From Pelolinea submarina (GTDB lineage Bacteria; Chloroflexota; Anaerolineae; Anaerolineales; Anaerolineaceae): 64,000 bases of DNA. This document shows, piece by piece, positions 16,953 through 25,472 of this stretch. Made by a program: the position numbers and the translations under genes. Position 1 is the first letter of the stretch, and every line of letters begins with the position of its first letter. The notes below the pieces were generated by a model. That model saw only the letters and a program-made list of their open reading frames with translations. It had not been told where the DNA came from and did not search any database. The stretch covers positions 2,604,001 through 2,668,000 of the forward strand of contig NZ_AP018437.1 of NCBI RefSeq assembly GCF_003966975.1, written 5' to 3'.

Positions 16953-18303
16953 TCTCCAAAATATCCCGGCAGTAGACAGCCTGCTTAAAACCGGCACTGC
17001 GCAAAACCTCAGCGCGCTTTACGGCCGCGAATTACTGCTCCAGGCGCTGCGGGGAACCTTGGAAAACCTGCGAGCCGCAGTCCAGTCCGGCAAGGACATC
17101 TCCATCCCCAATACCGAGAAGATTCTCGCAGATACGGAAAGGACGCTTCAGCACTGGCTGGAACCCACCCTGAAACCGGTCATCAATGCCACCGGTATTA
17201 TTCTGCACACCAACCTGGGCCGCGCGCCGCTCAGCGCCGAAACGCTGCAAGCCATGCAAGCGGCAGCCGCAGCTTATTCCAACCTGGAATTCGACCTGGC
17301 TGCCGGAAAACGGGGCAAACGATCAGTGCACGCGGAAGAACTGCTGCAGCGGCTAACCGGTGCAGAAAGCGCACTGGTGGTCAATAACAATGCTGCCGCG
17401 GTCATGCTGGTACTGAGTGCATTGGCACGAGGTAAGCGTGTGATCATTGCTCATTCACAGTTGGTTGAGATTGGCGGCGGTTTCCGTGTGCCGGATGTGA
17501 TGCGCCAATCCGGCGCAAAATTGGTTGCCGTCGGCACCACCAACCGTGTGCACACTGCCGATTACGAACGCGCTTTGCAGGAAGAATCCGCTGCGCTGGT
17601 TTTGACCGCGCACCATTCCAACTTCAAGATCATCGGTTTCACCACCGAACCGGAGCTAAGCGAAATTGCCGCGGTAACACACTCGGCGGGGCTCCCGTTG
17701 GTGAACGATTTGGGTTCCGGCGCTTTGCTGGACACCGCCGTATTTGGGCTGAAGCATGAACCGACCGTACAGGAAGCCCTGGCTGCCGGTGCGGATGTCA
17801 TTTGTTTTTCCGGCGACAAACTGCTGGGCGGCCCGCAAGCCGGCATCATTATCGGCCGCGCGGACCTGCTGGACAAAATCAAACGCCATCCGTTAGCGCG
17901 CGCTGTGCGCGCGGATAAGCTCTGCCTCGCGGGGATATCGGCGACATTGATTCACTATTTAAAAGGAGAAGCGACCGCAAAGGTGCCTGTCTGGAAGATG
18001 ATTTCCATAGATAGCGCTGCAATTCGCCAGCGCGCCGAGTCATGGCGGCAAAACCTGAATTACGGCGAGGTCATTGCGGGAAAGTCCATGGTCGGCGGCG
18101 GCAGCCTGCCGGAGGAGAGCCTGCCCACCTGGCTGTTGGCCCTGCCGGTCAAAAAGGCCAACCAATTTCTCAGCAAATTGCGCAGCCTGCCGCAGCCCAT
18201 CATCGCCAGAATCGAGGATGAGCAAGTGGTGTTTGATCCGCGTACCGTTTTCCCGGCACAGGATCCGCTGGTAATTCAAAGTTTGCGGAAGCTGCTTCCG
18301 TAA
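16945..18303 (+). CDS. selA: L-seryl-tRNA(Sec) selenium transferase
   Basis: SelA is a PLP enzyme that converts seryl-tRNA(Sec) to selenocysteinyl-tRNA(Sec) with selenophosphate. The 452-residue protein has the family layout: N-terminal tRNA-binding helices (IPAVDSLLKT), INATGIILHTNLGRAPLS, VNNNAAAVMLVLSALA, and the PLP-binding Lys in CFSGDKLLGGPQAGIIIG. Length is normal. This implies that the organism makes selenoproteins, but SelB, SelD, tRNA-Sec and any in-frame UGA gene were not found in this window. It overlaps the preceding small membrane protein gene and is followed after about 25 bases by an M24 peptidase gene. Confidence 0.94.
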   Translation: MNDLQNIPAVDSLLKTGTAQNLSALYGRELLLQALRGTLENLRAAVQSGKDISIPNTEKILADTERTLQHWLEPTLKPVINATGIILHTNLGRAPLSAETLQAMQAAAAAYSNLEFDLAAGKRGKRSVHAEELLQRLTGAESALVVNNNAAAVMLVLSALARGKRVIIAHSQLVEIGGGFRVPDVMRQSGAKLVAVGTTNRVHTADYERALQEESAALVLTAHHSNFKIIGFTTEPELSEIAAVTHSAGLPLVNDLGSGALLDTAVFGLKHEPTVQEALAAGADVICFSGDKLLGGPQAGIIIGRADLLDKIKRHPLARAVRADKLCLAGISATLIHYLKGEATAKVPVWKMISIDSAAIRQRAESWRQNLNYGEVIAGKSMVGGGSLPEESLPTWLLALPVKKANQFLSKLRSLPQPIIARIEDEQVVFDPRTVFPAQDPLVIQSLRKLLP

Positions 18304-18327
18304 TTTTTATTGAAAAGAGAAATAAAT

Positions 18328-19569
18328 ATGAAAAAAGACCTGGATCGATATATGCAGGAAAAAAATGTGGATGCCTTGTGGGTAATGGGCGCCATGTACA
18401 ACAATCCTGATATGGTTTACTTTACCGGCATTCACCATGCCAACCAGGTGGATCTATTCAAGATACGTGGAAAAGAACCCATCGTTTTTCATTTCGTCGA
18501 TATGGAACGGGAAGAAGCCCAACGCTCCGGCCTGGAAACACATGCTTATGACGAGAAGTATCCCCTCATGGATTATTTGAAGAAAAATGGCAACAACCTG
18601 TTGGATGCGGTCGTGCTGCGTTTGCGCGACGTCCTCACCGATATTGGCCTGACCCGGGGACGCGTGGCCATCTCCGGTTGGGATAACCTGGCGTCCTCCT
18701 GGACGCTGCTGAATCAATTGCGCGAACTGCTTCCTGAACTTGAGTTGGTCAGTTTCCTGCAGGACAGCCCCATTCAGATGGCCCGCTTAACCAAGACTTC
18801 TGAAGAAGTGGAGCACATCCGCGCCATGGGAAAACTGACCACCACTGTGGTCGGCAGGGTCGCAGATTTTCTATCTTCCTGTCCGGTCAGCGGCGAAATT
18901 CTGCTGAATAAAGATGGGGATCCATTGACTATCGGACAGGTCAAGCAGCTCGTAAATTTGTGGCTAGCCGAATTGGGCGCGGAAAATCCGGAAGAGACTG
19001 TCTTTTCTATCGGCCGCGATGGCGGGGTGCCCCACTCTACCGGCAACCCTGCGGATGTACTGCGCTTGGGTCTGCCGATTGTGTTCGACATTTTCCCGCG
19101 TGAAAAAGGCGGCGGGTTTTTCTACGACTTTACCCGTACCTGGTGCCTGGGTTACGCGCCAGATGATGTACAACAGCTTTACGATCAAGTATTGCAGGTG
19201 CACCACCGGATCATCGACGAACTGGAACCGCTGAAGCCCTTCAAGCATTATCAAATGCGTACCTGCCAGCTTTTTGAAGAAATGGGCCATGAAACTGTCC
19301 AACATAACTCGCAATTATCTGAGGGGTATGTTCACAGCATCGGGCATGGATTGGGTTTGGATGTTCACGAAAATCCCTTCAGCGGCTATTCAGCTTCAGA
19401 AGGAGATATCCTGGCGCCCGGATCGGTTTTCAGCATCGAACCCGGCTTGTATTACCCCTCAAAAAACGTTGGTGTACGCATCGAAGATACGGTATATTTA
19501 AACCCACAAGGACAATTTGAAATCCTGGCAGAATATCCCTACAACTTAGTTCTGCCGGTTAAGAAATGA
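18328..19569 (+). CDS. M24 family metallopeptidase (Xaa-Pro aminopeptidase-like)
   Basis: A 413-residue pita-bread-fold peptidase. The N-terminal creatinase-like domain spans about residues 1-160; the catalytic domain carries all five metal ligands: Asp in VFDIFPREK, Asp in FYDFTRTW, His in HSIGHGLGLDVHE, Glu in FSIEPGLYY and Glu in VRIEDTVYL. It should remove N-terminal residues next to proline or act on a related substrate in the cytoplasm. The frame begins at TTG 18310, but the ATG at 18328 is the more likely start. The stop codon lies one base from the tsaD start, indicating an operon. Confidence 0.88.
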   Translation: MKKDLDRYMQEKNVDALWVMGAMYNNPDMVYFTGIHHANQVDLFKIRGKEPIVFHFVDMEREEAQRSGLETHAYDEKYPLMDYLKKNGNNLLDAVVLRLRDVLTDIGLTRGRVAISGWDNLASSWTLLNQLRELLPELELVSFLQDSPIQMARLTKTSEEVEHIRAMGKLTTTVVGRVADFLSSCPVSGEILLNKDGDPLTIGQVKQLVNLWLAELGAENPEETVFSIGRDGGVPHSTGNPADVLRLGLPIVFDIFPREKGGGFFYDFTRTWCLGYAPDDVQQLYDQVLQVHHRIIDELEPLKPFKHYQMRTCQLFEEMGHETVQHNSQLSEGYVHSIGHGLGLDVHENPFSGYSASEGDILAPGSVFSIEPGLYYPSKNVGVRIEDTVYLNPQGQFEILAEYPYNLVLPVKK

Positions 19570-19570
19570 T

Positions 19571-20611
19571 ATGAACTCGAAAAAACCATCCAATCAAAAC
19601 ATTCGCATCTTAGCGGTTGAAACCTCCTGCGACGAGACCGCCGCGGCCGTTCTGGTGGACGGCACCCAGATCCTTTCCAATGTGGTTGCCACCCAGATTG
19701 ACCTGCATATCCAATTTGGCGGAGTTTTCCCGGAAATGGCCTCCCGCCAACATATCCTGACAATTTACCCGGTAGTGGAAAGTGCCCTCAACCAGGCGCA
19801 TTTAAGCCTGGATGAGTTGGATGCGCTGGCTGTTACGCGCGGCCCGGGCCTGGCCGGTTCGCTGGTCGTGGGCATGAATATGGCAAAAGCCCTGGCACTC
19901 GGCAGCGGCCTGCCCCTGATTGGCGTCAACCACCTGGAAGGGCACCTCTATTCAGCCTGGATTCAGGTTGATAAAGATACCCCTGCTAATCCCCCGGATT
20001 TTCCGCTGATCGCGCTGATCGTCTCCGGCGGCCATTCCAACCTGATGTTGATGAAAGACCATCTGCAATACGAACTGTTGGGAAGCACGCTGGACGATGC
20101 GGCCGGTGAAGCCTTTGACAAAGTTGCCCGGCTGTTGAGTCTGCCCTACCCCGGCGGCCCTTCCATCCAAAAGGCAGCCGAAAAAGGCAACCCCACCGCT
20201 TTCAATTTCCCGCGCGCTCGTTTGGAGGGCACCTGGAATTTCTCATTCAGCGGCTTGAAAACCGCCGTTTTGCGCGAGGTGCGCGCTTTCCAGGAGATGG
20301 GAAAAACCGTTCCAGTGGAGGACATGGCCGCCAGCTTCCAGGCTGCGGTTGTGGATGTATTGGTTGAAAAAGCCTTCATGGCCGCCGAACAGTATGGCGC
20401 GCACCATATTGTTGTGGCCGGCGGTGTTTCCGCCAATAGCGGGCTGCGCAAGGCTCTCACGGAACAAAACCGTTTTGAAGTGCACATCCCACCCTTGAAG
20501 TTCTGTACGGATAACGCCGCCATGATCGCTGCGGCCGGCTACCAGCGATATGCGCATGGATTCAGCGATAAGCTCGATATGGATGTGCTGCCCAGTTGGG
20601 CGCTTTCATAG
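19571..20611 (+). CDS. tsaD: tRNA N6-adenosine threonylcarbamoyltransferase
   Basis: TsaD transfers the threonylcarbamoyl group to adenosine 37 of tRNAs that read ANN codons, working with TsaB and TsaE. The 346-residue protein has AVETSCDETAAAV, the MASRQH metal motif, GVNHLEGHLYS with the second His pair, VSGGHSNLML and the GGVSANSGLR segment near the C terminus. The start ATG is one base past the stop of the M24 gene. The related TrmO-like methyltransferase gene is near the left end of the window. TsaB and TsaE are not encoded nearby. Confidence 0.96.
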   Translation: MNSKKPSNQNIRILAVETSCDETAAAVLVDGTQILSNVVATQIDLHIQFGGVFPEMASRQHILTIYPVVESALNQAHLSLDELDALAVTRGPGLAGSLVVGMNMAKALALGSGLPLIGVNHLEGHLYSAWIQVDKDTPANPPDFPLIALIVSGGHSNLMLMKDHLQYELLGSTLDDAAGEAFDKVARLLSLPYPGGPSIQKAAEKGNPTAFNFPRARLEGTWNFSFSGLKTAVLREVRAFQEMGKTVPVEDMAASFQAAVVDVLVEKAFMAAEQYGAHHIVVAGGVSANSGLRKALTEQNRFEVHIPPLKFCTDNAAMIAAAGYQRYAHGFSDKLDMDVLPSWALS

Positions 20612-20629
20612 GGATTTCACGCCGTTAGC

Positions 20630-20818
20630 ATGTGGAATTTTCTCGATCAGGAGCAACGGAAGGATTCATATAAGGAAGGGAACCGGGCTGAAAAACCCTG
20701 TCGTGTAGGTGTCGGGCAGCCATGCCCGCGCTGCGGACAAGCGAAACTGGACTACAACAGCCTGCTCAACCTGAACTGCCCGCACTGCGGGTATGAGGTC
20801 AACGCCAGTTTCACTTGA
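20630..20818 (+). CDS. small zinc-ribbon protein
   Basis: A 62-residue protein with two CxxC pairs, CPRCGQ and CPHCGY, spaced by 15 residues, typical of a single zinc ribbon; the N-terminal half is polar and charged. It lies 18 bases after tsaD and 45 before the osmC-like gene on the same strand. No clear ribosome site precedes the ATG. The family is not recognised; such mini-proteins may bind RNA or protein partners. Confidence 0.6.
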   Translation: MWNFLDQEQRKDSYKEGNRAEKPCRVGVGQPCPRCGQAKLDYNSLLNLNCPHCGYEVNASFT

Positions 20819-20833
20819 TAATCAAATAACCCA

Positions 20834-20850
20834 TAACCTCGGAGAGGTTA
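20834..20850. promoter_or_regulatory. 17-bp palindrome just upstream of the OsmC ribosome site
   Basis: TAACCTC-GGA-GAGGTTA is a perfect inverted repeat ending a few bases before the AAGGAG of the OsmC gene. It could be a repressor site or an mRNA hairpin that controls access to the ribosome site; no U-tract follows, so it is not a terminator. Confidence 0.45.
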
Positions 20851-20863
20851 GACAAGGAGCAAG

Positions 20864-21274
20864 ATGGACGCAAAAGTAATTTGGAAGAATCGCATGAGCT
20901 TTGACGGAACCTCCGATTCCGGTTTCACGGTTCCTCTGGGGACCACGCCTGAAGTCGGAGGTGATGATGATGGTTTTCGCCCCCTGGAATTATTGGCAGT
21001 CGGTCTGGCCGGCTGCACTGCCATGGACGTGGTTTCCATTCTGACCAAGAAGCGCCAGGAACTCACCAGCTTCGAGGTGCGCGTGCATGCCGACCGGCAG
21101 GATGAACATCCCAAGGTCTTCACCCATCTCACCATCGAATACGTGTTAAGTGGCAACGACCTCTCGCATGAAGCGGTAGAGCGTGCAGTGCAGCTCTCCG
21201 CGGAGAAATACTGCCCGGCGCAAGCCATGTTCGCCAAGATCGTACCCATCGACCTGAAGATTACCATTCAATAA
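20864..21274 (+). CDS. OsmC family peroxiredoxin-like protein
   Basis: A 136-residue OsmC/YhfA-type protein. Family proteins reduce organic hydroperoxides through two cysteines. Here one Cys lies in the helix start LAVGLAGCTAMDVVSIL (about residue 51) and the second in AEKYCPAQAMF (about residue 118), so both catalytic cysteines are present. Other family features are PLGTTPEVGGDDDGFRPLELL and LTIEYVLSG. AAGGAGCAAG precedes the ATG. A strong terminator follows. It may protect this anaerobe from peroxides, but the YhfA-like subgroup has no firmly assigned substrate. Confidence 0.88.
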   Translation: MDAKVIWKNRMSFDGTSDSGFTVPLGTTPEVGGDDDGFRPLELLAVGLAGCTAMDVVSILTKKRQELTSFEVRVHADRQDEHPKVFTHLTIEYVLSGNDLSHEAVERAVQLSAEKYCPAQAMFAKIVPIDLKITIQ

Positions 21275-21298
21275 ATCGAATTAGTCCCCCAAAAAAAT

Positions 21299-21332
21299 AG
21301 GGCGCTCCCTTTAATCAGTTCAGGGAGCGCTC
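21299..21332 (+). terminator. intrinsic terminator after the OsmC gene
   Basis: AGGGCGCTCCCT and AGGGAGCGCTCT pair with one G-U around an 11-base loop, followed by TTCTTTTTT. It ends the selA-to-osmC transcript. Confidence 0.9.
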
Positions 21333-21690
21333 TTCTTTTTTAATCAAAAGGCGATGCAGATCTCCAATAATTGCGTCCCCTAAAATGTCAGATGAACTGT
21401 ATCACAAAGGATCAATAAATTTATTTATTAATTCAAGGGAGCTGTTATTTTTTTTGGCCTACGCGCTTCTTAACGAATATTATTATCCTTTACAAAGGTT
21501 ATCTTGGAATATAAAACCGTCTAGTGGCTTCTATGCAAATATCAAAAGTTGGACTCATGAACAACCGAATCTTAACCCATAAACAATCAGACATTTCGTA
21601 AACAATATACCCACGTAATCCCAAGATTCTATTTTCATTCTGTTTTATTAAACCCATCACCCAAGTAAATATTATTTTTGTCCAATAATT
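21333..21690. other. AT-rich non-coding stretch upstream of the sugar operon
   Basis: About 360 bases without a supported gene. A 65-codon open frame at 21385-21582 has no ribosome site and an unlikely composition. No tRNA or recognisable riboswitch was seen. It precedes the promoter and operators of the catabolic island and may hold further regulatory sites. Confidence 0.6.
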
Positions 21691-21708
21691 TCGTAATTAT
21701 CATTACGA
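21691..21708. promoter_or_regulatory. inverted repeat upstream of the -35 box
   Basis: TCGTAAT-TATC-ATTACGA, 7-base perfect arms, ends 14 bases before the -35 of the island promoter. The position suits an activator site. The sequence differs from the downstream palindrome, so a different protein would be expected to bind. Confidence 0.45.
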
Positions 21709-21722
21709 TTTATAAATCCTTA

Positions 21723-21751
21723 TTGACAAACTCTCGAATTTTTTGTAGTAT
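21723..21751 (+). promoter_or_regulatory. sigma-70 promoter of the catabolic island
   Basis: A consensus -35 TTGACA (21723-21728), a 17-base spacer and a -10 TAGTAT (21746-21751). This is the best promoter match in the window. Transcription should start near 21758, leaving a leader of about 120 bases before the binding-protein gene. Confidence 0.8.
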
Positions 21752-21757
21752 ATATCA

Positions 21758-21771
21758 TATAGACGTCTATA
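21758..21771. promoter_or_regulatory. 14-bp perfect palindrome at the transcription start (putative GntR operator)
   Basis: TATAGACGTCTATA is perfectly symmetric and lies 6 bases after the -10 box, over the predicted start point, where a bound protein would block transcription. GntR/HutC regulators often bind short palindromes with T/A-rich ends and a GAC-GTC type core; the island encodes such a regulator at 29922, the natural candidate. Binding is inferred. Confidence 0.65.
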
Positions 21772-21879
21772 CGACTGCAATTATTAATATCCTATTCAAT
21801 TACCAAGGAGGTGTCCTAACAAGATAGCGAAGATTCCCATCTATCCCATTTGATCAAAATTTTTAGAGGAGAAAACATA

Positions 21880-22968
21880 ATGGTAAGAAAATTTTCAAAA
21901 TTAATGGTATTGGCACTGTTGATTTCTGTTGTATTTACCGCTTGTCAATCCACCGCAGCGGAAGCCCCTGCTGCCGAAGAAGCTGCAGCCGACCAGGCCG
22001 CAGCACCAGCTGAAGCAGAAGCTGTTCCCGCGGACGATTCGGGCGCTAAAGTCATCGGTCTGGCCAGTTATCAACTGGGTAATGACTGGAACATCCAGGT
22101 CGCCGAAGGCGTGAAAGCCAAGGCAGCCGAGATGGGCTGGGAAGTCATCCAAACCAATGCTGAAACAGACAGCGAAGCACAGTTAACCGCCCTTGAGGGT
22201 TTCCTGAGCCAGGGTGTGGACGGCGTGGTCGTCCCCGGCGGAGCCGGCCCGACACTTGAACCTGTCATCGCGGAACTGAAAGCCGCCGGAATCCCCGTGG
22301 TAACGGTTGACCTCACCACCCAAAATTCCGTGACTGATATCTTCCCGGACAACTACATGACCACCGAATTGCTGGGTGTCTTCTCTGTCAACAAAATGAA
22401 CGGTGTTGCCGGTAAATATGCCCACCTGACCATCCCCGATTTCGGCTGGAAGACCGTCGATATTCGCGACAAAGTTGCTGACCTCGTATTCGAAATTGAA
22501 GGCTGGGACTTCGTAGGTATTCTGGATTCCGGTCTGGCTGACGCCGTCAATCAATCCATGACTGCCGTACGTTCCACCCTGCTCGCCAACCCCGATCTGA
22601 ACCTGGTCTATTCTTCCTGGGGTATGCCCGCTGTGGGCGCTGCCAAGGCCATTCGTGAAGCCGGGTTGCAGGACCAGGTCTTCGTGGTCTGCACCGATGC
22701 CGACCGCATCGTCCTGGCCGAGATGGCCGAAGCCGACTCCCCTATCAAGGGTGTCATCGGCCAACGCCCCTTCGATATGGGCACCATGGCTGTGGACTAT
22801 CTGCAGAAAGCTTTCAACGGCGATACCGACATCCCCAAGACGGCTTTCGCTCCCTTCTACTTTGTCACCAACAATCCCGAATTGCTGCCCCCAGGTGTTG
22901 AATCCCTGACACCCGAAGAGGCTTGGACAATACTCTATCCCGACGTTGAATTCGGCGAAGTGAACTAG
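21880..22968 (+). CDS. sugar ABC transporter substrate-binding lipoprotein (RbsB/LsrB-like)
   Basis: A 362-residue periplasmic-binding-protein-like lipoprotein. The signal VLALLISVVFTAC ends at the lipidated Cys (about residue 21), followed by an Ala/Glu-rich linker. The type I binding fold begins VIGLASYQLGNDWNIQVAEG and includes LTALEGFLSQGVDGVVVPGG and the hinge region VFVVCTDADRI. Proteins of this group capture ribose, AI-2, rhamnose and other pentoses or hexoses. The open frame starts at a TTG at 21850, but the ATG at 21880 with AGAGGAG is the true start. A second strong ribosome-like sequence, AAGGAGG, lies in the leader without a start codon. First gene of the island. Confidence 0.9.
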   Translation: MVRKFSKLMVLALLISVVFTACQSTAAEAPAAEEAAADQAAAPAEAEAVPADDSGAKVIGLASYQLGNDWNIQVAEGVKAKAAEMGWEVIQTNAETDSEAQLTALEGFLSQGVDGVVVPGGAGPTLEPVIAELKAAGIPVVTVDLTTQNSVTDIFPDNYMTTELLGVFSVNKMNGVAGKYAHLTIPDFGWKTVDIRDKVADLVFEIEGWDFVGILDSGLADAVNQSMTAVRSTLLANPDLNLVYSSWGMPAVGAAKAIREAGLQDQVFVVCTDADRIVLAEMAEADSPIKGVIGQRPFDMGTMAVDYLQKAFNGDTDIPKTAFAPFYFVTNNPELLPPGVESLTPEEAWTILYPDVEFGEVN

Positions 22969-23007
22969 TTTATTCAAAATTACCCCGGAGAATACAGGAG
23001 AAATCTT

Positions 23008-24519
23008 GTGGCTGATACTGTCGTCTTAGAAATGCACAATATTGATAAACAATTTCCAGGTGTTCATGCGTTGAAGAACGTCCATTTTGATGTCCGCAAA
23101 GGTGAGATCCACGCGCTGGTCGGCCAAAATGGCGCCGGGAAATCCACGTTGCTGAAGATCCTCGCGGGAATCTATCATCCGGACGAAGGCGCCATCAGCA
23201 TCAACGGAAATAACTACGATCGGTGGACGCCGCATCAGATCATGGGCATGGGTGTAAGTTTCATCTACCAGGAATTGAACCTGTTTCAGGACCTGTCCGT
23301 TGCCCAGAATCTTTTTATCGGTAGGGAACCAACCCGTGTTCCCGGGGTAATCTATCGTAACGAAATGCGAGCCAGAGCTGAAAAAGCTCTGGCCCGTTTG
23401 GACGCCACCGACATTCCGGTGGACACGTTGGTGAAAGACCTTTCCGCCGCGAAGCAGCAAATTGTGGCCATCGCAAAGGCCTTTGACCAAAACCCATCCC
23501 TGATCGTGCTGGACGAACCGACCAGCCGCCTGGGGTTGGAAGATTCCGAAAAACTTTTCGCCATCCTGAACAAGATGCGCGACCAGGGGTTGAGCATCAT
23601 CTACGTCTCACACCGCCTGGGCGAGATCTACCGCATCTCCGACCGCATCACCGTGCTTCGGGATGGCTGTCTGATCAAAACGGACGACGCAAAATCCATC
23701 ACACCCCGCCAGTTGGTCCAATACATGGTAGGGGAGGATGTTCTGACCAAAAAATATAAACAAAAGGATAAGTGCGGTGATGTGCTGCTGAAAACCGAAT
23801 CCCTGGTAGGAGACGGCTTCCAGAATGTCAACTTCGATCTTCACGCGGGCGAAGTGCTCGGTTTGGTGGGCGCCGTGGGCGCCGGCAAGACTGAAATGGT
23901 GCGCGTGCTGTTCGGCATCGACTTATTCGAAAGCGGCATGATCTCTGTCCAGGGGAACAAGATCACCCGCAATAAACCGCAAAAAGCTATTGCGAACGGC
24001 ATGGCCCTCTGCCCGGAGGACCGCAAGTATCAGGGACTGGTGTTGGAGAACTCCATTCGCGAGAATATCACCATCTCCAGCCTCAACAAGGTAAAGACCT
24101 CGTTTTGGCTGGTGGACCGGAAATCGGAAAAGGAAACAGTCAACGCCATGGTCTCCCGTCTGCGTATTGCCACCCCATCCATCGATAAGAAAGCCCGCGA
24201 ATTGAGCGGCGGTAACCAGCAGAAGGTGGTGTTGGCCAAATGGCTGTGCACCGACAGCTGCATTTTCATCTTTGATGAGCCAACGGTTGGCGTGGATATT
24301 CAGGGCAAATCCGAGATCTACGATCTGATGCACGAGCTGGCCAACAACGGCGCCGGTGTGCTCTTCGTTACCAGCGACATCGAAGAAGGGCTGCAAGTCA
24401 GCGACCGTTTACTGGTCATGTATAAGGGCTCGATTATCAAGGAACTTGACCCGCACTGCTCCTCCTTAGAGGAAGCTTCACTGTTCGCCATGGGAGGGAA
24501 CCTGAATGAAAAAGAATAA
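23008..24519 (+). CDS. sugar ABC transporter ATP-binding protein (double ABC, RbsA/LsrA-like)
   Basis: A 503-residue ATPase with two fused ABC domains, as in RbsA, MglA and LsrA. Domain 1: Walker A GQNGAGKST (about residue 39), Walker B LIVLDEPTSRLG; its signature motif is degenerate (DLSAAKQQ). Domain 2: a degenerate Walker A GAVGAGKTE, a canonical signature ELSGGNQQK and IFDEPTVGVDI. One degenerate site per pair is common in this subfamily. Start is GTG with AGGAGA upstream. The end overlaps the first permease gene by 14 bases. It energises uptake by the two permeases that follow. Confidence 0.93.
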   Translation: MADTVVLEMHNIDKQFPGVHALKNVHFDVRKGEIHALVGQNGAGKSTLLKILAGIYHPDEGAISINGNNYDRWTPHQIMGMGVSFIYQELNLFQDLSVAQNLFIGREPTRVPGVIYRNEMRARAEKALARLDATDIPVDTLVKDLSAAKQQIVAIAKAFDQNPSLIVLDEPTSRLGLEDSEKLFAILNKMRDQGLSIIYVSHRLGEIYRISDRITVLRDGCLIKTDDAKSITPRQLVQYMVGEDVLTKKYKQKDKCGDVLLKTESLVGDGFQNVNFDLHAGEVLGLVGAVGAGKTEMVRVLFGIDLFESGMISVQGNKITRNKPQKAIANGMALCPEDRKYQGLVLENSIRENITISSLNKVKTSFWLVDRKSEKETVNAMVSRLRIATPSIDKKARELSGGNQQKVVLAKWLCTDSCIFIFDEPTVGVDIQGKSEIYDLMHELANNGAGVLFVTSDIEEGLQVSDRLLVMYKGSIIKELDPHCSSLEEASLFAMGGNLNEKE

Positions 24520-25459
24520 TGGTCTGCTGCAAAAATATGCTGTTTTTGCCATCCTGATCTTGTTGTTTGTGATCTTTTCGATTTGCGCCAAATCTTTCCT
24601 GATGCTGGATAACCTTATGAACCTGCTGGTGCAGTCCACCATCCTGGGAATTGTCGGGTTCGGCCTGGTATTCATCATGATCGCGGGAGAGATCGACCTC
24701 TCTTATGCCGGCTCGATCCCGCTTGAAGGCGCTGTTTTTGCTTCACTGCTGGCGAACGGCAAGCCCTATTTTGTGGCGCTGCTGGCAGCCGTGGGTATTG
24801 GGCTGACGATCTCGTTCATCGTTTCCCAGCTAGTCACACGCTTCAAACTGGTTTCCTATATCACCACCATTGCCATGATGTTCCTGCTGCAGGGCATCTG
24901 GTACGTATTGACCGGCGGGAAGAACGTGTTCCTCAGCGAAGAGATGTTGAACCGAGAATTCATCTTCGGCAACATCGGCCCCTTCCCGCGCATCGTACTC
25001 CTTTACGTGCTGCTGTTCGTGCTGCTCTACCTCCTCAGCGAACACACGCCCTTTGGGCTGCGGCTGCGGGCGGTCGGGTCCGACCCAGAATCCACGCGAG
25101 CGGCCGGTTTGAACCCGATTCTCTATAAGACACTGGCCTTTCTGTTTGGCGGCGTGATCTTCACCATCGGCGCCATCCTGACCACCGCGCGCATGTCCGG
25201 CGCACTGGCAACTTCCGGTTCCAGCCTGCTGATGCCGGTCATGACAGTGGCTTTCGTCGGCCAGACCTTCCTGGGGATGGGACGTCCCAATATCCCTGGT
25301 GTTTTCCTGGCCTCCCTGCTGTTGGCGATGATCGATAACGCCTTTGTCCTGATGCAGCTGCCCATCTGGTCGGTACCCATGGCCAATGGCGTCATTCTGA
25401 TCTCGGCGATTTTCCTGGCGAATATTGGCAAAAACGAAATTATCCAGATCAAATTCTAG
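24506..25459 (+). CDS. sugar ABC transporter permease (first of two)
   Basis: A 317-residue BPD-transp-2 family permease with 8-10 spans and the EDLSYAG-type motif IMIAGEIDLSYAGSI typical of ribose-class permeases (consensus GGIDLSVG). GGGAGGG precedes the ATG. Its sequence differs clearly from the second permease, so the transporter probably uses a heterodimer, as in the AI-2 (LsrC/LsrD) and rhamnose systems. Confidence 0.9.
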   Translation: MKKNNGLLQKYAVFAILILLFVIFSICAKSFLMLDNLMNLLVQSTILGIVGFGLVFIMIAGEIDLSYAGSIPLEGAVFASLLANGKPYFVALLAAVGIGLTISFIVSQLVTRFKLVSYITTIAMMFLLQGIWYVLTGGKNVFLSEEMLNREFIFGNIGPFPRIVLLYVLLFVLLYLLSEHTPFGLRLRAVGSDPESTRAAGLNPILYKTLAFLFGGVIFTIGAILTTARMSGALATSGSSLLMPVMTVAFVGQTFLGMGRPNIPGVFLASLLLAMIDNAFVLMQLPIWSVPMANGVILISAIFLANIGKNEIIQIKF

Positions 25460-25472
25460 CGTGAGCGAAACA

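Noticed and set aside
16945..21274. Search for an in-frame UGA selenoprotein near selA
   Set aside because: All neighbouring genes have intact frames with Cys at expected sites; no interrupted frame or SECIS-like hairpin was convincing.
21385..21582. 65-codon open frame in the gap before the sugar island
   Set aside because: No ribosome site, AT-driven composition and no motif; treated as non-coding.
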